A DNA stretch of 64,000 nucleotides from Arcobacter arenosus (GTDB lineage Bacteria; Campylobacterota; Campylobacteria; Campylobacterales; Arcobacteraceae): the NCBI RefSeq assembly GCF_005771535.1, contig NZ_VANU01000001.1, positions 1 through 64,000 on the forward strand, written 5' to 3'. Positions 7,330 to 16,151 of this stretch are shown here, one piece after another. The stretch's first letter is position 1. Every line of letters starts with the position of its first letter. Position numbers and translations under genes: made by a program. The notes under the pieces are model-generated. The model searched no databases, was not told the origin of the DNA, and was given only the letters and a program-made list of their open reading frames with translations.

Positions 7330-7988
7330 AAAACACCCTCTTCTTTTAAACTTATAAAATCATCTTTTGTAAAGATTATATGGTCAAGTAGTTCTATGCC
7401 TAAGATTTGTCCTGCTTCTTTTAGCCTTTGTGTTACAGTTATATCTTCACTGCTTGGTTTTAATATTCCACTTGGGTGGTTATGGGCTACTATTATACTA
7501 GCACATCTTTTTTCTATTGCATAGGAGAATACTTCTCTTGGGTGTACTAGACTTTGGTTTAGGGTTCCTATTGTGATTACTTTGGTTTCTATTAGGTTAT
7601 TTGCTCCATCTAAATATAGACTTAGGAAATATTCTTGTTGTTTGTTTTTGTATGGGTTTAGTTCATCATACACATCTTTTGCTGATGAGATTTTATAGTG
7701 TTGAGTATCTATTAGATATCTTTTTGAGAGTTCTATTGCTGATATTATTTGACTGGCTTTTGCTTTTCCTAAACCATGGATTTTAAGTAGTGTTTCTAAA
7801 TCCATTGTTTCAAAGTTTGAGTTAAAAAACTTCTCAATCTCACGGGAGAGTTTTATTACATCTTTGCCTTTTACTCCACTTCCTAGAAGTATGGCTATAA
7901 GTTCATAGTTTTTAAGTGCTGATAATCCGTATTTATATAACCTTTCCCTTGGTTTATCAATTTCATGAAGTTGTGTAATAGTTTTCAT
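7326..7988 (-). CDS. radC: RadC family JAB-domain protein
   Basis: 220 aa, the normal length for RadC. The N-terminus has a helix-hairpin-helix region (LLKIHGLGKAKASQI, about residues 66-80), and the C-terminus carries the JAB/MPN metal motif VAHNHPSG with SSED following (about 168-180). The family is linked to DNA metabolism and mobile elements, but its biochemical role is not settled. It shares an operon with the downstream PemK-like gene. Tn554 inserts into radC in staphylococci, but this copy is intact even though a multi-recombinase element lies only 0.6 kb away. Confidence 0.9.
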   Translation of the reverse strand: MKTITQLHEIDKPRERLYKYGLSALKNYELIAILLGSGVKGKDVIKLSREIEKFFNSNFETMDLETLLKIHGLGKAKASQIISAIELSKRYLIDTQHYKISSAKDVYDELNPYKNKQQEYFLSLYLDGANNLIETKVITIGTLNQSLVHPREVFSYAIEKRCASIIVAHNHPSGILKPSSEDITVTQRLKEAGQILGIELLDHIIFTKDDFISLKEEGVL

Positions 7989-8067
7989 AAACTTTCTCCT
8001 AAGTATAAAAGAAAGTTTATCAAGTTTTAAAAGTAGTAGTTAAAAATATAACATTTTGCAATATTTT

Positions 8068-8283
8068 TTAAAATGGTTCAGATTCTTCTTTTTTATCAAC
8101 TTCAAAAATAAGCTTTGCTTCATCTAAAAGTTTTTGAGCTTCTTCTAGTTGTTTCATTCCATTTTTATATAGGTCTAAAGAATCACTTAGTGTGATTTGA
8201 GGATTAGATAATTTTTCTAAAAGTTCTTTTGCTTTTTCAATTTTTACTTCAAATGTTTGTTCTTCTTTTTGCTCTTCGCTCAT
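8068..8283 (-). CDS. xseB: Exodeoxyribonuclease VII small subunit
   Basis: A 71-aa acidic helical protein with the XseB pattern: FEVKIEKAKELLEKLSN, then LSDSLDLYKNGMKQLEEAQKLLDEA. With XseA it forms exonuclease VII, which degrades single-stranded DNA to oligonucleotides in the cytoplasm. Its start codon shares one base with the metX stop (TAATG), so the two are translationally coupled. The large subunit gene is not in the window. The length is normal for the family. Confidence 0.9.
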   Translation of the reverse strand: MSEEQKEEQTFEVKIEKAKELLEKLSNPQITLSDSLDLYKNGMKQLEEAQKLLDEAKLIFEVDKKEESEPF

Positions 8284-9389
8284 TATTTTCCTTCTAATAA
8301 ATCAACTAAATATTGATCAAATTTTTCAACTTCAACCAAAAATGAATCATGTCCTGATTTACTTTCAATCATTTTATATGTAACTTGGTCACCTTTTCCA
8401 AGTTTTATCATAATATCTCTAATCTCTTCCATCTCTTCAGGGAAAAACAACATATCATCAGAAAAAGATATAAGGTGTAATTTTGCATTAACTTTCTCAA
8501 ATGAATCTTCAAGTTTATCTTTATTTCTTCCTGCATCAAAGATATTCATTGTTTTGCAGATATAAAGATAAGATAAAGGGTCAAAGATTTTTGGAAAAGA
8601 ATATGCATTGTATTCTAAGTATCTTTCAACTTCAAATCTACCCATTAACTCATATAAACCATCTGTTCTAGCATAGTCTCTACCAAACTTTTTATTAAAT
8701 AGATTTGGACTTAGATATGCGATTAATCCTGCCATTCTTCCAATTGCAAGTCCAGGTAATCCAGAAGCTTCTAAATCACCTTTTTTATATTGTCCATCTT
8801 TAAAAGCTGGGTCATGTCTTATTGATTCTATTGCAATTTTATTAAAAGCAATTGCCCATGGTCTAGTATATGCTGTAGTAGCCAGTGCAAAAACATGCTC
8901 CGCAAAATCTGGAAATTCGATTGAGTAACATAATGCTTGCATCCCACCCATGCTTCCACCTACGACAGCTTTAGCCTTTTCAATTCCTAGTTTTTTATAA
9001 AGTCTCATTTGAGCTTTTACAATATCAGAAATCGTTAATACAGGAAATTTTAATCTATACTCTTTTTTTGTACTAGGGTCGATACTTAAAGCATTTGTTG
9101 AGCCAAAGGTACTACCAATGTTGTTTGAACAAATTACAAAATATTTTGTTGTATCAATTGCTTTACCATCTCCAATTAATTTGTCCCACCATCCTGGTTT
9201 TGCTTCATCAGCATATCGTCCAGCGGCATGATGACTCCCTGCTAAGGCATGACAAATTACAATAACATTTGATTTATCTTCATTTAATTCACCATATGTT
9301 TCATAAACAATCTCAAACTTTTCTAGAATCCTACCACTTTCTAGATATAAGGGTTCATTAAATTTTTCAGTTTTTGTTTCTAATCTCAA
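8283..9389 (-). CDS. metX: Homoserine O-acetyltransferase
   Basis: 368 aa alpha/beta hydrolase that transfers an acetyl group from acetyl-CoA to homoserine in methionine synthesis. The nucleophile elbow GGSMGGMQAL holds the catalytic Ser (about residue 146). The acid lies near FSDDMLFFPEEM, and the His is in KSGHDSFL (about 349). Length and the conserved CHALAGSHHAAG and RDYARTDGLY segments fit MetX. It is the first gene of a metX-xseB operon. No SAM or other methionine riboswitch was recognised in the short upstream gap. Confidence 0.93.
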   Translation of the reverse strand: MRLETKTEKFNEPLYLESGRILEKFEIVYETYGELNEDKSNVIVICHALAGSHHAAGRYADEAKPGWWDKLIGDGKAIDTTKYFVICSNNIGSTFGSTNALSIDPSTKKEYRLKFPVLTISDIVKAQMRLYKKLGIEKAKAVVGGSMGGMQALCYSIEFPDFAEHVFALATTAYTRPWAIAFNKIAIESIRHDPAFKDGQYKKGDLEASGLPGLAIGRMAGLIAYLSPNLFNKKFGRDYARTDGLYELMGRFEVERYLEYNAYSFPKIFDPLSYLYICKTMNIFDAGRNKDKLEDSFEKVNAKLHLISFSDDMLFFPEEMEEIRDIMIKLGKGDQVTYKMIESKSGHDSFLVEVEKFDQYLVDLLEGK

Positions 9390-9459
9390 TTTGATTCCAA
9401 AATATAATAATCTATTTTTTTTAGTGGAATATGGTATCTAAAATTTGATAAATTAGTTG

Positions 9460-9918
9460 TTAATTTTGTTTTACTAGAGATAATTGCTCATATGGAGTTT
9501 TCATTATATCTTGCCATTTTTCACTTGGTGTCCACTCATCAAAGACTTTGAAATTTATCTCTTCAAAGGGCGTATGTAAAATATGTTTGTGGTAAAGATA
9601 ACAAAATACAGTAACTCTATAATTTAGTGCACAATGAACCCAAACCTTTTTGTTTTCTAAAGAAGTTAAAAGATTCAAAAAAAGAGAAACTTGCTCTTTT
9701 TTTGGATTTTCAAAATCAACTGGGATATGAAAATATGCCATTTCTAGGTCTGTAACAGTTTTATCTTCATTTTCTATGGCATTTGAAGCATTATGTAAAG
9801 CAAGATTTATTATAACTTCAAAACCTTCGTTTTTTATATCTTCAAACTGCTTTTCTGTTGGCTGACCTGAGGTAACAAGATTTTCATTTATTTTTATGTA
9901 GTTTATAATCTCTTCCAA
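9460..9918 (-). CDS. Protein tyrosine phosphatase-like protein
   Basis: 152 aa with a dual-specificity-phosphatase-like fold: TSGQPTEKQFEDIKNEGF near the N-terminus, then VWVHCALNYRVTVF. That loop reads C-x4-R rather than the classical C-x5-R, as in a family of small phosphatase-like proteins where activity is doubtful. It overlaps the 3' end of the adenosine deaminase gene by 35 bp and probably shares its message. Substrate is unknown. Confidence 0.75.
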   Translation of the reverse strand: MEEIINYIKINENLVTSGQPTEKQFEDIKNEGFEVIINLALHNASNAIENEDKTVTDLEMAYFHIPVDFENPKKEQVSLFLNLLTSLENKKVWVHCALNYRVTVFCYLYHKHILHTPFEEINFKVFDEWTPSEKWQDIMKTPYEQLSLVKQN

Positions 9919-10906
9919 TTTCTTCTACCTTTTTTAGATATTTTTCTTTTAGTTCATCACTTATAAATGATGCTTTAAAAGAGTTTTTAACAAGTTGAAT
10001 AATATCTTCATCTGTTAATTCTAAATTATCTACAAGGTTAATATAGTTTTGATTTAAATAACCTTTAAAGTATGCTGGATCATCTGAATTAACTGTTACT
10101 AAAAGATTATAATCCAATAGCTTTTTAATATTGTGTTCTTTGTATGAGTTAAAAACTTTTAATTCAATATTTGAATTTGGACACACAGTTAAAGGTATTT
10201 GCTCCTCTTTTAATCTTTTTAATAGTTCTTTTGAATTTATTGCTTGAACCCCATGATCTATTCTTTTTACTTCTAATAAATCTAAAGCTTCATAGATATA
10301 TGAAACATCTGCTTCTTCACCGGCATGGGCAACAATCTCAAAACCCTCTTCTTTTGCTTTTTTAAAAACATCTTTAAACTTTGATGGAGGATGCCCTATT
10401 TCTGATGAGTCTAAACCTATCCCTTTAATTATATTTTTAAACACTAAGGCTTCTTCAAAAGTTTTAAAAGCGTCTTCTTGTGATAGGTGTCTTAAGAAAC
10501 ACATTATAATATGAGAGGTGATTCCATATTTTTCTTTTGCATCATCTAAGGCTTGTTTTATTCCAAGGATTACTGTTTCAAAACTTATTCCCCTTTTTGT
10601 ATGGGTTTGTGGGTCAAAAAATATCTCTGTATGAATAATATTATTCTCAACACATTTTTTTATATAAGCCCAAGTCATATCATAAAAGTCTTCTTTAGTA
10701 ATCAATACAGCCGCACCAGCATAATAGATATCTAAAAAACTTTGAAGATTTGAAAAATCATATGCTTTTTTTATCTCTTCAATACTTTTATAAGGGATAT
10801 CAATTTTATTTTTTTTAGCTAGTTTAAACATAAGTTCTGGTTCTAATGAACCCTCTATATGTAAATGAAGTTCTGCTTTTGGTAGTTTTTTTATTAGGTC
10901 AATCAT
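9884..10906 (-). CDS. add: Adenosine deaminase family protein
   Basis: I start it at ATG 10906 (MIDLIKKLPKAELHLHIEGS, 340 aa) because AGGATTG lies just upstream. An in-frame start at 10963 would add 19 unconserved residues. Metal and catalytic motifs are in order: HLHIEGS, ThG-type central region, SSEIGHPP, HAGEE and NSDDPAYF. The enzyme deaminates adenosine (or adenine, as some bacterial members prefer) to inosine or hypoxanthine for purine salvage. The C-terminal gene end overlaps the phosphatase-like gene. Confidence 0.9.
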   Translation of the reverse strand: MIDLIKKLPKAELHLHIEGSLEPELMFKLAKKNKIDIPYKSIEEIKKAYDFSNLQSFLDIYYAGAAVLITKEDFYDMTWAYIKKCVENNIIHTEIFFDPQTHTKRGISFETVILGIKQALDDAKEKYGITSHIIMCFLRHLSQEDAFKTFEEALVFKNIIKGIGLDSSEIGHPPSKFKDVFKKAKEEGFEIVAHAGEEADVSYIYEALDLLEVKRIDHGVQAINSKELLKRLKEEQIPLTVCPNSNIELKVFNSYKEHNIKKLLDYNLLVTVNSDDPAYFKGYLNQNYINLVDNLELTDEDIIQLVKNSFKASFISDELKEKYLKKVEEIGRDYKLHKNK

Positions 10907-11036
10907 AACAATCCTAAAATTTCTTTTTATTATACAATCTTTATGTGTGAAAAAAGTGTTCAATTTAACTTTAAATATTAAGTTTAAATTTTTCTTTGAA
11001 GAGTAAGATATTCAAAAATATTATTAAGGAGTTATA

Positions 11037-11771
11037 ATGAAAAAAATAGTTTCTTCTTTACTACTTGCTTCAAGTTTTTTATTGGCAAATGGTGAATATG
11101 TTACATATAATGTAGATGGGAAAGATTATCAAGGGTATTATTCAAGTCCTTCAAAAGATGCCCCTTTAGTATTTATGATACATGATTGGGATGGAATAGA
11201 CAAGTATGAAATAAAAAGAACAGAGATGTTAAATCAAATGGGTTACGCAGTTTTTGCTGCTGATATGTTTGGTAAGGGAGTAGTAGCTGATACGATAGAA
11301 AAAAGAAAAGCTTTAACAGGAGCTTTATACAAAGACAGAGAAAAAATGAGAACCTTAATACAAGGTGGTTTTGAGGAAGCAAAAAAATTAGGTGCAAATA
11401 CTAATAATGCAGTAGGTCTTGGTTATTGTTTTGGTGGTACAGTTATCTTAGAGATGGCAAGAAGTGGAGCTGAACTTAAAAAGTTTGTCCCTTTTCATGG
11501 AGGGTTAACTACTCCTGAAGGTCAAGATTATTCAAAGGTAAAAGGTGAGATTGTTGTATTTCATGGAACAGCAGACAAAGCAGTTAGTATGGATGATTTT
11601 GCTGATATAGCTAAAAGAATGGAAGCACAAAAAGTTACCCATGAGATGTTAACTTATAGTGGTGCACCCCATGCATTTACAAAGTTTGGCTCTGATAGAT
11701 ATCATGAAAGAGCAGATAAAGCTTCGTGGAAAAGATTCTCAGAAATATTAGATGAAACATTAAAAAATTAA
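11037..11771 (+). CDS. Exported dienelactone hydrolase family protein
   Basis: 244 aa with a signal peptide (MKKIVSSLLLASSFLLANG) and an alpha/beta hydrolase domain. GLGYCFGGTV carries the Cys nucleophile of the dienelactone hydrolase family. FHGTADKAVSM supplies the Asp and GAPHAFTKFGS the His. It probably hydrolyses an ester or lactone in the periplasm; the substrate is unknown. The ribosome binding site AAGGAG sits just before the ATG, and a strong terminator follows immediately. It appears to be a single-gene unit. Confidence 0.88.
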   Translation: MKKIVSSLLLASSFLLANGEYVTYNVDGKDYQGYYSSPSKDAPLVFMIHDWDGIDKYEIKRTEMLNQMGYAVFAADMFGKGVVADTIEKRKALTGALYKDREKMRTLIQGGFEEAKKLGANTNNAVGLGYCFGGTVILEMARSGAELKKFVPFHGGLTTPEGQDYSKVKGEIVVFHGTADKAVSMDDFADIAKRMEAQKVTHEMLTYSGAPHAFTKFGSDRYHERADKASWKRFSEILDETLKN

Positions 11772-11798
11772 GATAAAGGAGAAAATCCTTTATCTTTT
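11770..11798 (+). terminator. Rho-independent terminator after the dienelactone hydrolase gene
   Basis: AAGATAAAGGA and TCCTTTATCTT form a perfect 11-bp stem with a GAAAA loop, followed by TT. It begins within the stop codon of the preceding gene. Confidence 0.75.
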
Positions 11799-11800
11799 GA

Positions 11801-11806
11801 TATAAT
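11801..11806 (+). promoter_or_regulatory. -10 box for the small coiled-coil gene at 11841
   Basis: TATAAT lies directly after the terminator and 34 bp before the next start codon. A ribosome binding site (AGGAG) follows. Transcription would restart here. Confidence 0.5.
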
Positions 11807-11840
11807 TCCGGAAAATCAAAAAGATTAGACAGGAGATTAA

Positions 11841-12101
11841 ATGGATTATATCAAAGAACTTACAAACCTTATTCAAACTGACATTTTACCTGAAGTAAAT
11901 GATAATATTAAAGATATAGAAACTCAACTAGCAAAAAAGAAAAATAAAGCATTAAAAGAAGAATTAGACTATATGAAGCAAGTTAAACTTTATTTTGATG
12001 AAGTATTAATTGATATAGAAAAAAATCTTCTAACACAAGAGCAAGCCTTGGATATTTTAGAAGGACTTGAAGATATGAAAGTTGAGAATCAAGATTTTTA
12101 G
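11841..12101 (+). CDS. Small coiled-coil protein, function unknown
   Basis: 86 aa, acidic and almost wholly helical (ETQLAKKKNKALKEELDYMK, then EKNLLTQEQALDILEGLEDM). It has no signal peptide, membrane segment or catalytic motif. ACAGGAGATTAA before the ATG is a good ribosome binding site, and a -10 box lies at 11801. I do not recognise a named family. A small cytoplasmic adaptor is as much as can be inferred. Confidence 0.65.
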   Translation: MDYIKELTNLIQTDILPEVNDNIKDIETQLAKKKNKALKEELDYMKQVKLYFDEVLIDIEKNLLTQEQALDILEGLEDMKVENQDF

Positions 12102-12233
12102 AATCTCAACTTATTTACTTTATTTTATTTAAACTTAATTAAAAAAACTAACTTTTATATACCCGACAGATTTAAATTGTAAAGATATATAATTCCTACA
12201 TAAATATACTGTATTAAATTAATAAGGATTAAA

Positions 12234-13313
12234 ATGTTAGAGTTAGAAATATATCAAATTGTAAATTTATTAGGATTTATTTTAGGGTCTGCCTTTGGAA
12301 TGATTGCACAAAAAAGACAATTTTGCTTTAGTGGTTCAATAAAAGACTATATTCTTACAAAATCTACAATGAGAGGTGCTTCTGTAGTAATGGCTATGAT
12401 TGTAGCAATAATCTCTACATTTTTTGTTTCTTCATATTTTGAACTTGACTTAACTAATACAGTTTACTATAAAGACAATTTAAACTATTTTGCAATTATA
12501 TTTGGTGGTGCTTTATTTGGTGTTGGTATGATGTTAGCAGATGGTTGTAGTAATAGACATTTGATTAAGTTTGCCCAAGGGGATAAAAACTCTTTAATAA
12601 GTATTGTTTTTATTGGTATTTTTGCTTTTGCAACAACAAGAGGTTTATTAAATGGTTTTTTAGACCCATTTGTAAATAACCCTACTTTAATAGAATGGTC
12701 AAGTAAATTAGAAAACTTTACAATGAATATCTATTTTATTATTGCTGTTTTATTAATACTTTTAAAAGTTTTAGTTAGACACGCAGTAAGATTACCAAAC
12801 CTTTGGGATGGTGTTTTAATTGGATTACTTGTTGCAGCAGCTTGGTTTATAACTTCAGTTATAGGAAGTGAAAGTATCGAAAGAATGATTGACCCAGCAG
12901 GGATAACATTTGTTTATCCTACAGCTAAAACACTTGAACTGTTTATGTTATACCAAGTAAATGAACTTAGCTTTTCAATAAGTTTAATTGTAGGTATTGT
13001 ATTTGGTGCTTTCTTAATGTCAAAATTTAATAGAAAATATAGTTTTGGTTGTACTTCAGCAAAAGGTGAGCATAGAGTAAGAAATAATATGATTGGTGGA
13101 GCGATGATGGGAACAGGTGGTATCCTTTCTATTGGATGTACAGTTGGGCAAGGTTTAACGGGACTTTCAACATTGGCATTTGCTTCACTTGTGGCTATTG
13201 TTTCAATATTTGTTTCAGGATATTTTACAGCTAAATATTTAAATAAAAAAGATCAATTACCTATGTGTTTTATATTTGAATGGGGTGATAATAGAACTGA
13301 CTATCAAATATAA
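12234..13313 (+). CDS. YeeE/YedE family membrane transporter (sulfur compound uptake)
   Basis: 359 aa, about nine hydrophobic segments. The family signature appears twice, once in each half: FGVGMMLADGCSNRHLIKFA (about residue 95) and GGILSIGCTVGQGLTGLS (about 298). A third Cys motif is FGCTSAKGEHRVR. The conserved Cys residues line the pore in the thiosulfate transporter of this family, so uptake of thiosulfate or a related sulfur species is inferred. No sulfur carrier (TusA/YeeD) gene adjoins it. AAGGATT lies before the ATG. Confidence 0.88.
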   Translation: MLELEIYQIVNLLGFILGSAFGMIAQKRQFCFSGSIKDYILTKSTMRGASVVMAMIVAIISTFFVSSYFELDLTNTVYYKDNLNYFAIIFGGALFGVGMMLADGCSNRHLIKFAQGDKNSLISIVFIGIFAFATTRGLLNGFLDPFVNNPTLIEWSSKLENFTMNIYFIIAVLLILLKVLVRHAVRLPNLWDGVLIGLLVAAAWFITSVIGSESIERMIDPAGITFVYPTAKTLELFMLYQVNELSFSISLIVGIVFGAFLMSKFNRKYSFGCTSAKGEHRVRNNMIGGAMMGTGGILSIGCTVGQGLTGLSTLAFASLVAIVSIFVSGYFTAKYLNKKDQLPMCFIFEWGDNRTDYQI

Positions 13314-13480
13314 TTATAAGTATATATGAATAATCAGTCATAAGAAAAACTTATAAATATGTGTAATTATGTAATAATTATGTAAATTTATTCTTAATTT
13401 TTTATAAAAAAATATACTTTATCTCTCTTTATTAGTTATTATTAATAAGACAGTAAGACTAATTAAAGGGGGAAGAAAAT

Positions 13481-13741
13481 ATGAGAAGTATACTTATTGG
13501 TTTTTTAATTGGTATTTTAATTCCAATACTAGGTGTGACGATTCATGGGGAAATTTCACAAGTTGTGGGTGATATACTTTTAATGCCTACATATATACTT
13601 TCTGGTTTATTTAATGAACCATTTTGGTATTTAGACTCAATCCAAAAAAGTATTCTATTTTTTTCATGTGGCTTATTTTATGCCTTTGTCTTAGGTTTAA
13701 TTCAGGTAATGCCTAATCTTGAATCAAAAACATATAACTAA
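13481..13741 (+). CDS. Small inner-membrane protein, function unknown
   Basis: 86 aa with two or three hydrophobic segments (ILIGFLIGILIPILGVTIHG at the N-terminus, ILFFSCGLFYAFVLGLI near the C-terminus). AAAGGGGGAAGAAAAT is a strong ribosome binding site. It ends at a bidirectional terminator shared with the protease-like gene. I do not recognise the family. Confidence 0.65.
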   Translation: MRSILIGFLIGILIPILGVTIHGEISQVVGDILLMPTYILSGLFNEPFWYLDSIQKSILFFSCGLFYAFVLGLIQVMPNLESKTYN

Positions 13742-13742
13742 A

Positions 13743-13771
13743 AACTATAATTCCTTTTAGGAATTATAGTT
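13743..13771. terminator. Bidirectional terminator between convergent genes
   Basis: AACTATAATTCC and GGAATTATAGTT form a perfect 12-bp stem with a 5-nt loop. It lies between the stop codons of converging genes at 13741 and 13770. Confidence 0.7.
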
Positions 13772-14708
13772 AGAAATTCTTCCTAAAGTTTTTAATATCT
13801 TCTTTTGTCAATTTTAGATTTTTGATTTGATTTTCTTGCATTACACTATTCATCAAAGAATACTTATCATTTATATGAGGAAGTCCAACTAAATGTAATA
13901 TTTCATGGGCTAAAACAGCTTTTAATTCACCCATTGAACTAAATCCATAAATCTCTATTTTATCCATTCTTTGTTTTTGGGTTTTTTCTTGAACTCTTTT
14001 CCCATCTTTAAAATAGGTTTTTGTATTTATCTCTTTTACTCCAAAAGTCATACCTTTGACTTTTTTAAAACCTCTTGTCAAGGTTTCAATCTCTTTACTT
14101 AATCTTTTATATTCTCTAATTTGATTGTTAAAACTATTAACTTTTGTATTAAATTTATTTACTTTTCTTTTTATATCATCTCTATATCTGTTCATTTTAT
14201 TTATTTCTATATCTAGCTTTTTCTTTGTTGAAAGGATATCTGCTTTTATTCTTTTAAACTGTTCATTTGAAAAATTTCTTTTTTTATTTATCTCTTTAAC
14301 ATAGGAATTAAAATCTTTAATCCTACTATTTAAAAGAGCATTCTCTTTTTTAAATAGTTCTTTTTCTTTATTTATTATTTTTTGATTTTTTGGGAAATAT
14401 TCTTGTAATTGATTTATTTTTTTTTGTTTACTTTTTAATAAATCTATTTTTCTTTCTATTCTTTTTTCAAGTAAAGAGGGTTCCACATAAACTAGATTTA
14501 TTGGTTTACCATTGTTAGATAAATCAAAAATATTAGTTTGAAGTTGGGATTCTAAGTCCTCTTCGATTTCAAGGAGTAAGGACTTTAATTGTTCAGTTGA
14601 GATTTTTGAATTGTAATATCTATCTATATTGCCAACACTTACATATTCAAAAGAGGCAAAGAGTATATTTGTGAAAATAAAAATGAGTAATAAAATTTTT
14701 GAAACCAT
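13770..14708 (-). CDS. Exported metzincin-like zinc protease with a coiled-coil region
   Basis: 312 aa with an N-terminal signal peptide (ILLLIFIFTNILFA). About 170 residues of Lys/Glu-rich coiled coil follow (QKKINQLQEYF through RLSKEIETLT). The C-terminus has the metzincin zinc site AHEILHLVGLPH and a Met-turn-like SLMNSVM. This fits a matrixin-type peptidase acting outside the cytoplasm. The coiled coil is unusual for the family and may anchor or regulate it. It is transcribed alone and ends at a shared terminator. Confidence 0.78.
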   Translation of the reverse strand: MVSKILLLIFIFTNILFASFEYVSVGNIDRYYNSKISTEQLKSLLLEIEEDLESQLQTNIFDLSNNGKPINLVYVEPSLLEKRIERKIDLLKSKQKKINQLQEYFPKNQKIINKEKELFKKENALLNSRIKDFNSYVKEINKKRNFSNEQFKRIKADILSTKKKLDIEINKMNRYRDDIKRKVNKFNTKVNSFNNQIREYKRLSKEIETLTRGFKKVKGMTFGVKEINTKTYFKDGKRVQEKTQKQRMDKIEIYGFSSMGELKAVLAHEILHLVGLPHINDKYSLMNSVMQENQIKNLKLTKEDIKNFRKNF

Positions 14709-14755
14709 AAAAGATTTTAATTAAAATATCTTTTATGACTCCTTATTATTTCAAA

Positions 14756-15958
14756 TTAAAGTTTTTTTAGTTTTTTATAACCTGCTTTGATTGTTTTTAG
14801 TAAAGGCTTTCTATATGAAGTAAATACATAATGTTTAATCTCATAAGCTAGTCTTCCGCTTACATGGAATAATCCCATAATATTACCAGCCGCATATTTA
14901 CCACCAAGGGCAATTAAAATACCATCTAGTTTTGGATTACATTTTTCAAGTTTTCTTTTTTTAATCATATTTAAAATATTTTTTCCTGCATTTGTTCCAC
15001 TAATTCTTGCAATGGTAACATTTGGAGGCATTATCTCATCCTTTGAGTTTCTAATCTCTGCTGAATCTCCAATGGCAAAAATATTTTCATATTTATCTGT
15101 TTGCATATATTCATTCACAATAACTTGCCCTCTTCCATTTTTCTTAACATCAAGTTCCTCAGTAACTTTTGAAGCTTCAACTCCACCTGTAAAGATTAAA
15201 AATGAGTGTTGAATTTTTGTCCCATTTGAAAGGTATGCATAACCATCTTCACATTTTTGTAATTTTGTATTTGTGATTACATTAATCCCTAAAGACTTTA
15301 ACCTTTTATGTGAAATTGAGATTAACTCTTGTGTTAATCCAGGTAAAATAGTATCAGAACTACTAATAAGTGAAACTTTTAGATTGTCACAAGAGAAATT
15401 TCCCCGTGAAAAAAACATTTTTGAATTATATGCCATCTCAGCAGCAATTTCAACTCCTGAAAGTCCAGCTCCAACAACTACAATATGAGTGTCATGACAT
15501 TTTTTTGCTTCATCTTGTATTTTTTTAAATAATTGATTTTCATAACTTTGTTTAAAAAACATCGCCCAATTTAATTTTTTAATATCATGGGCACTATTTA
15601 ATCCTGAGATTGAAGGTGGGAAAAATGTTCTTGTACCTGCCGCCATAACTAAATAATCAAATTCTACAATCTCTTGCTCTTGTGTAAAAATTTGTTTTTT
15701 CTCTTGGTCAATTTTTTTTACATTTAAATTCTTATATTCTAAATAAGGGTGATTATAACCCATGCATAAGGTTGTTAAGTCAATTGTTACATCCGCAATA
15801 CTTGATTTATTTGCTATTAAATCATATACTTCTGGCTGTAGATTATGAAATGTATTTTTATCTATAAGTGTTATTTTTATATTCTTGTTTTTAACAAGTT
15901 CTCTAAGTGCATATATTCCTGCATATCCACCACCAATAATTACTACTTTGTCCATCAA
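14756..15958 (-). CDS. ndh: Type II NADH dehydrogenase / FAD-dependent pyridine nucleotide oxidoreductase
   Basis: 400 aa with two dinucleotide-binding Rossmann motifs: VVIIGGGYAGIYALREL at the N-terminus for FAD and IVVVGAGLSGVEIAAEM (about residue 160) for NAD(P)H. IFAIGDSAEI (about 298) is the conserved C-terminal FAD contact. Such enzymes pass electrons from NADH to quinone at the inner membrane without pumping protons. The C-terminal basic helix region (YRKPLLKTIKAGYKKLKKL) may attach it to the membrane. A related sulfide:quinone reductase is less likely because the conserved Cys pattern is not evident. Confidence 0.8.
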   Translation of the reverse strand: MMDKVVIIGGGYAGIYALRELVKNKNIKITLIDKNTFHNLQPEVYDLIANKSSIADVTIDLTTLCMGYNHPYLEYKNLNVKKIDQEKKQIFTQEQEIVEFDYLVMAAGTRTFFPPSISGLNSAHDIKKLNWAMFFKQSYENQLFKKIQDEAKKCHDTHIVVVGAGLSGVEIAAEMAYNSKMFFSRGNFSCDNLKVSLISSSDTILPGLTQELISISHKRLKSLGINVITNTKLQKCEDGYAYLSNGTKIQHSFLIFTGGVEASKVTEELDVKKNGRGQVIVNEYMQTDKYENIFAIGDSAEIRNSKDEIMPPNVTIARISGTNAGKNILNMIKKRKLEKCNPKLDGILIALGGKYAAGNIMGLFHVSGRLAYEIKHYVFTSYRKPLLKTIKAGYKKLKKL

Positions 15959-16151
15959 TATTCCTCTAAATGTGTGTTATTATATTAAAAATGGAGTGTA
16001 TCCAAATTTTATAGCCTCTATATAGCACAAAAAGTTATAAAAAAAATAAAATTTATTTATAATTTTGCAATTTCTATTCCTAAGTTTTAATATTAATTTT
16101 TCACAACAATAAATTTTGATATAGTACAAGATATATTTTTGAAGGATTAAT

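Noticed and set aside
7326-7988. radC as the insertion site of the recombinase module, as for Tn554
   Set aside because: radC reads through intact at normal length. The break is in hsdM, 0.6 kb away.
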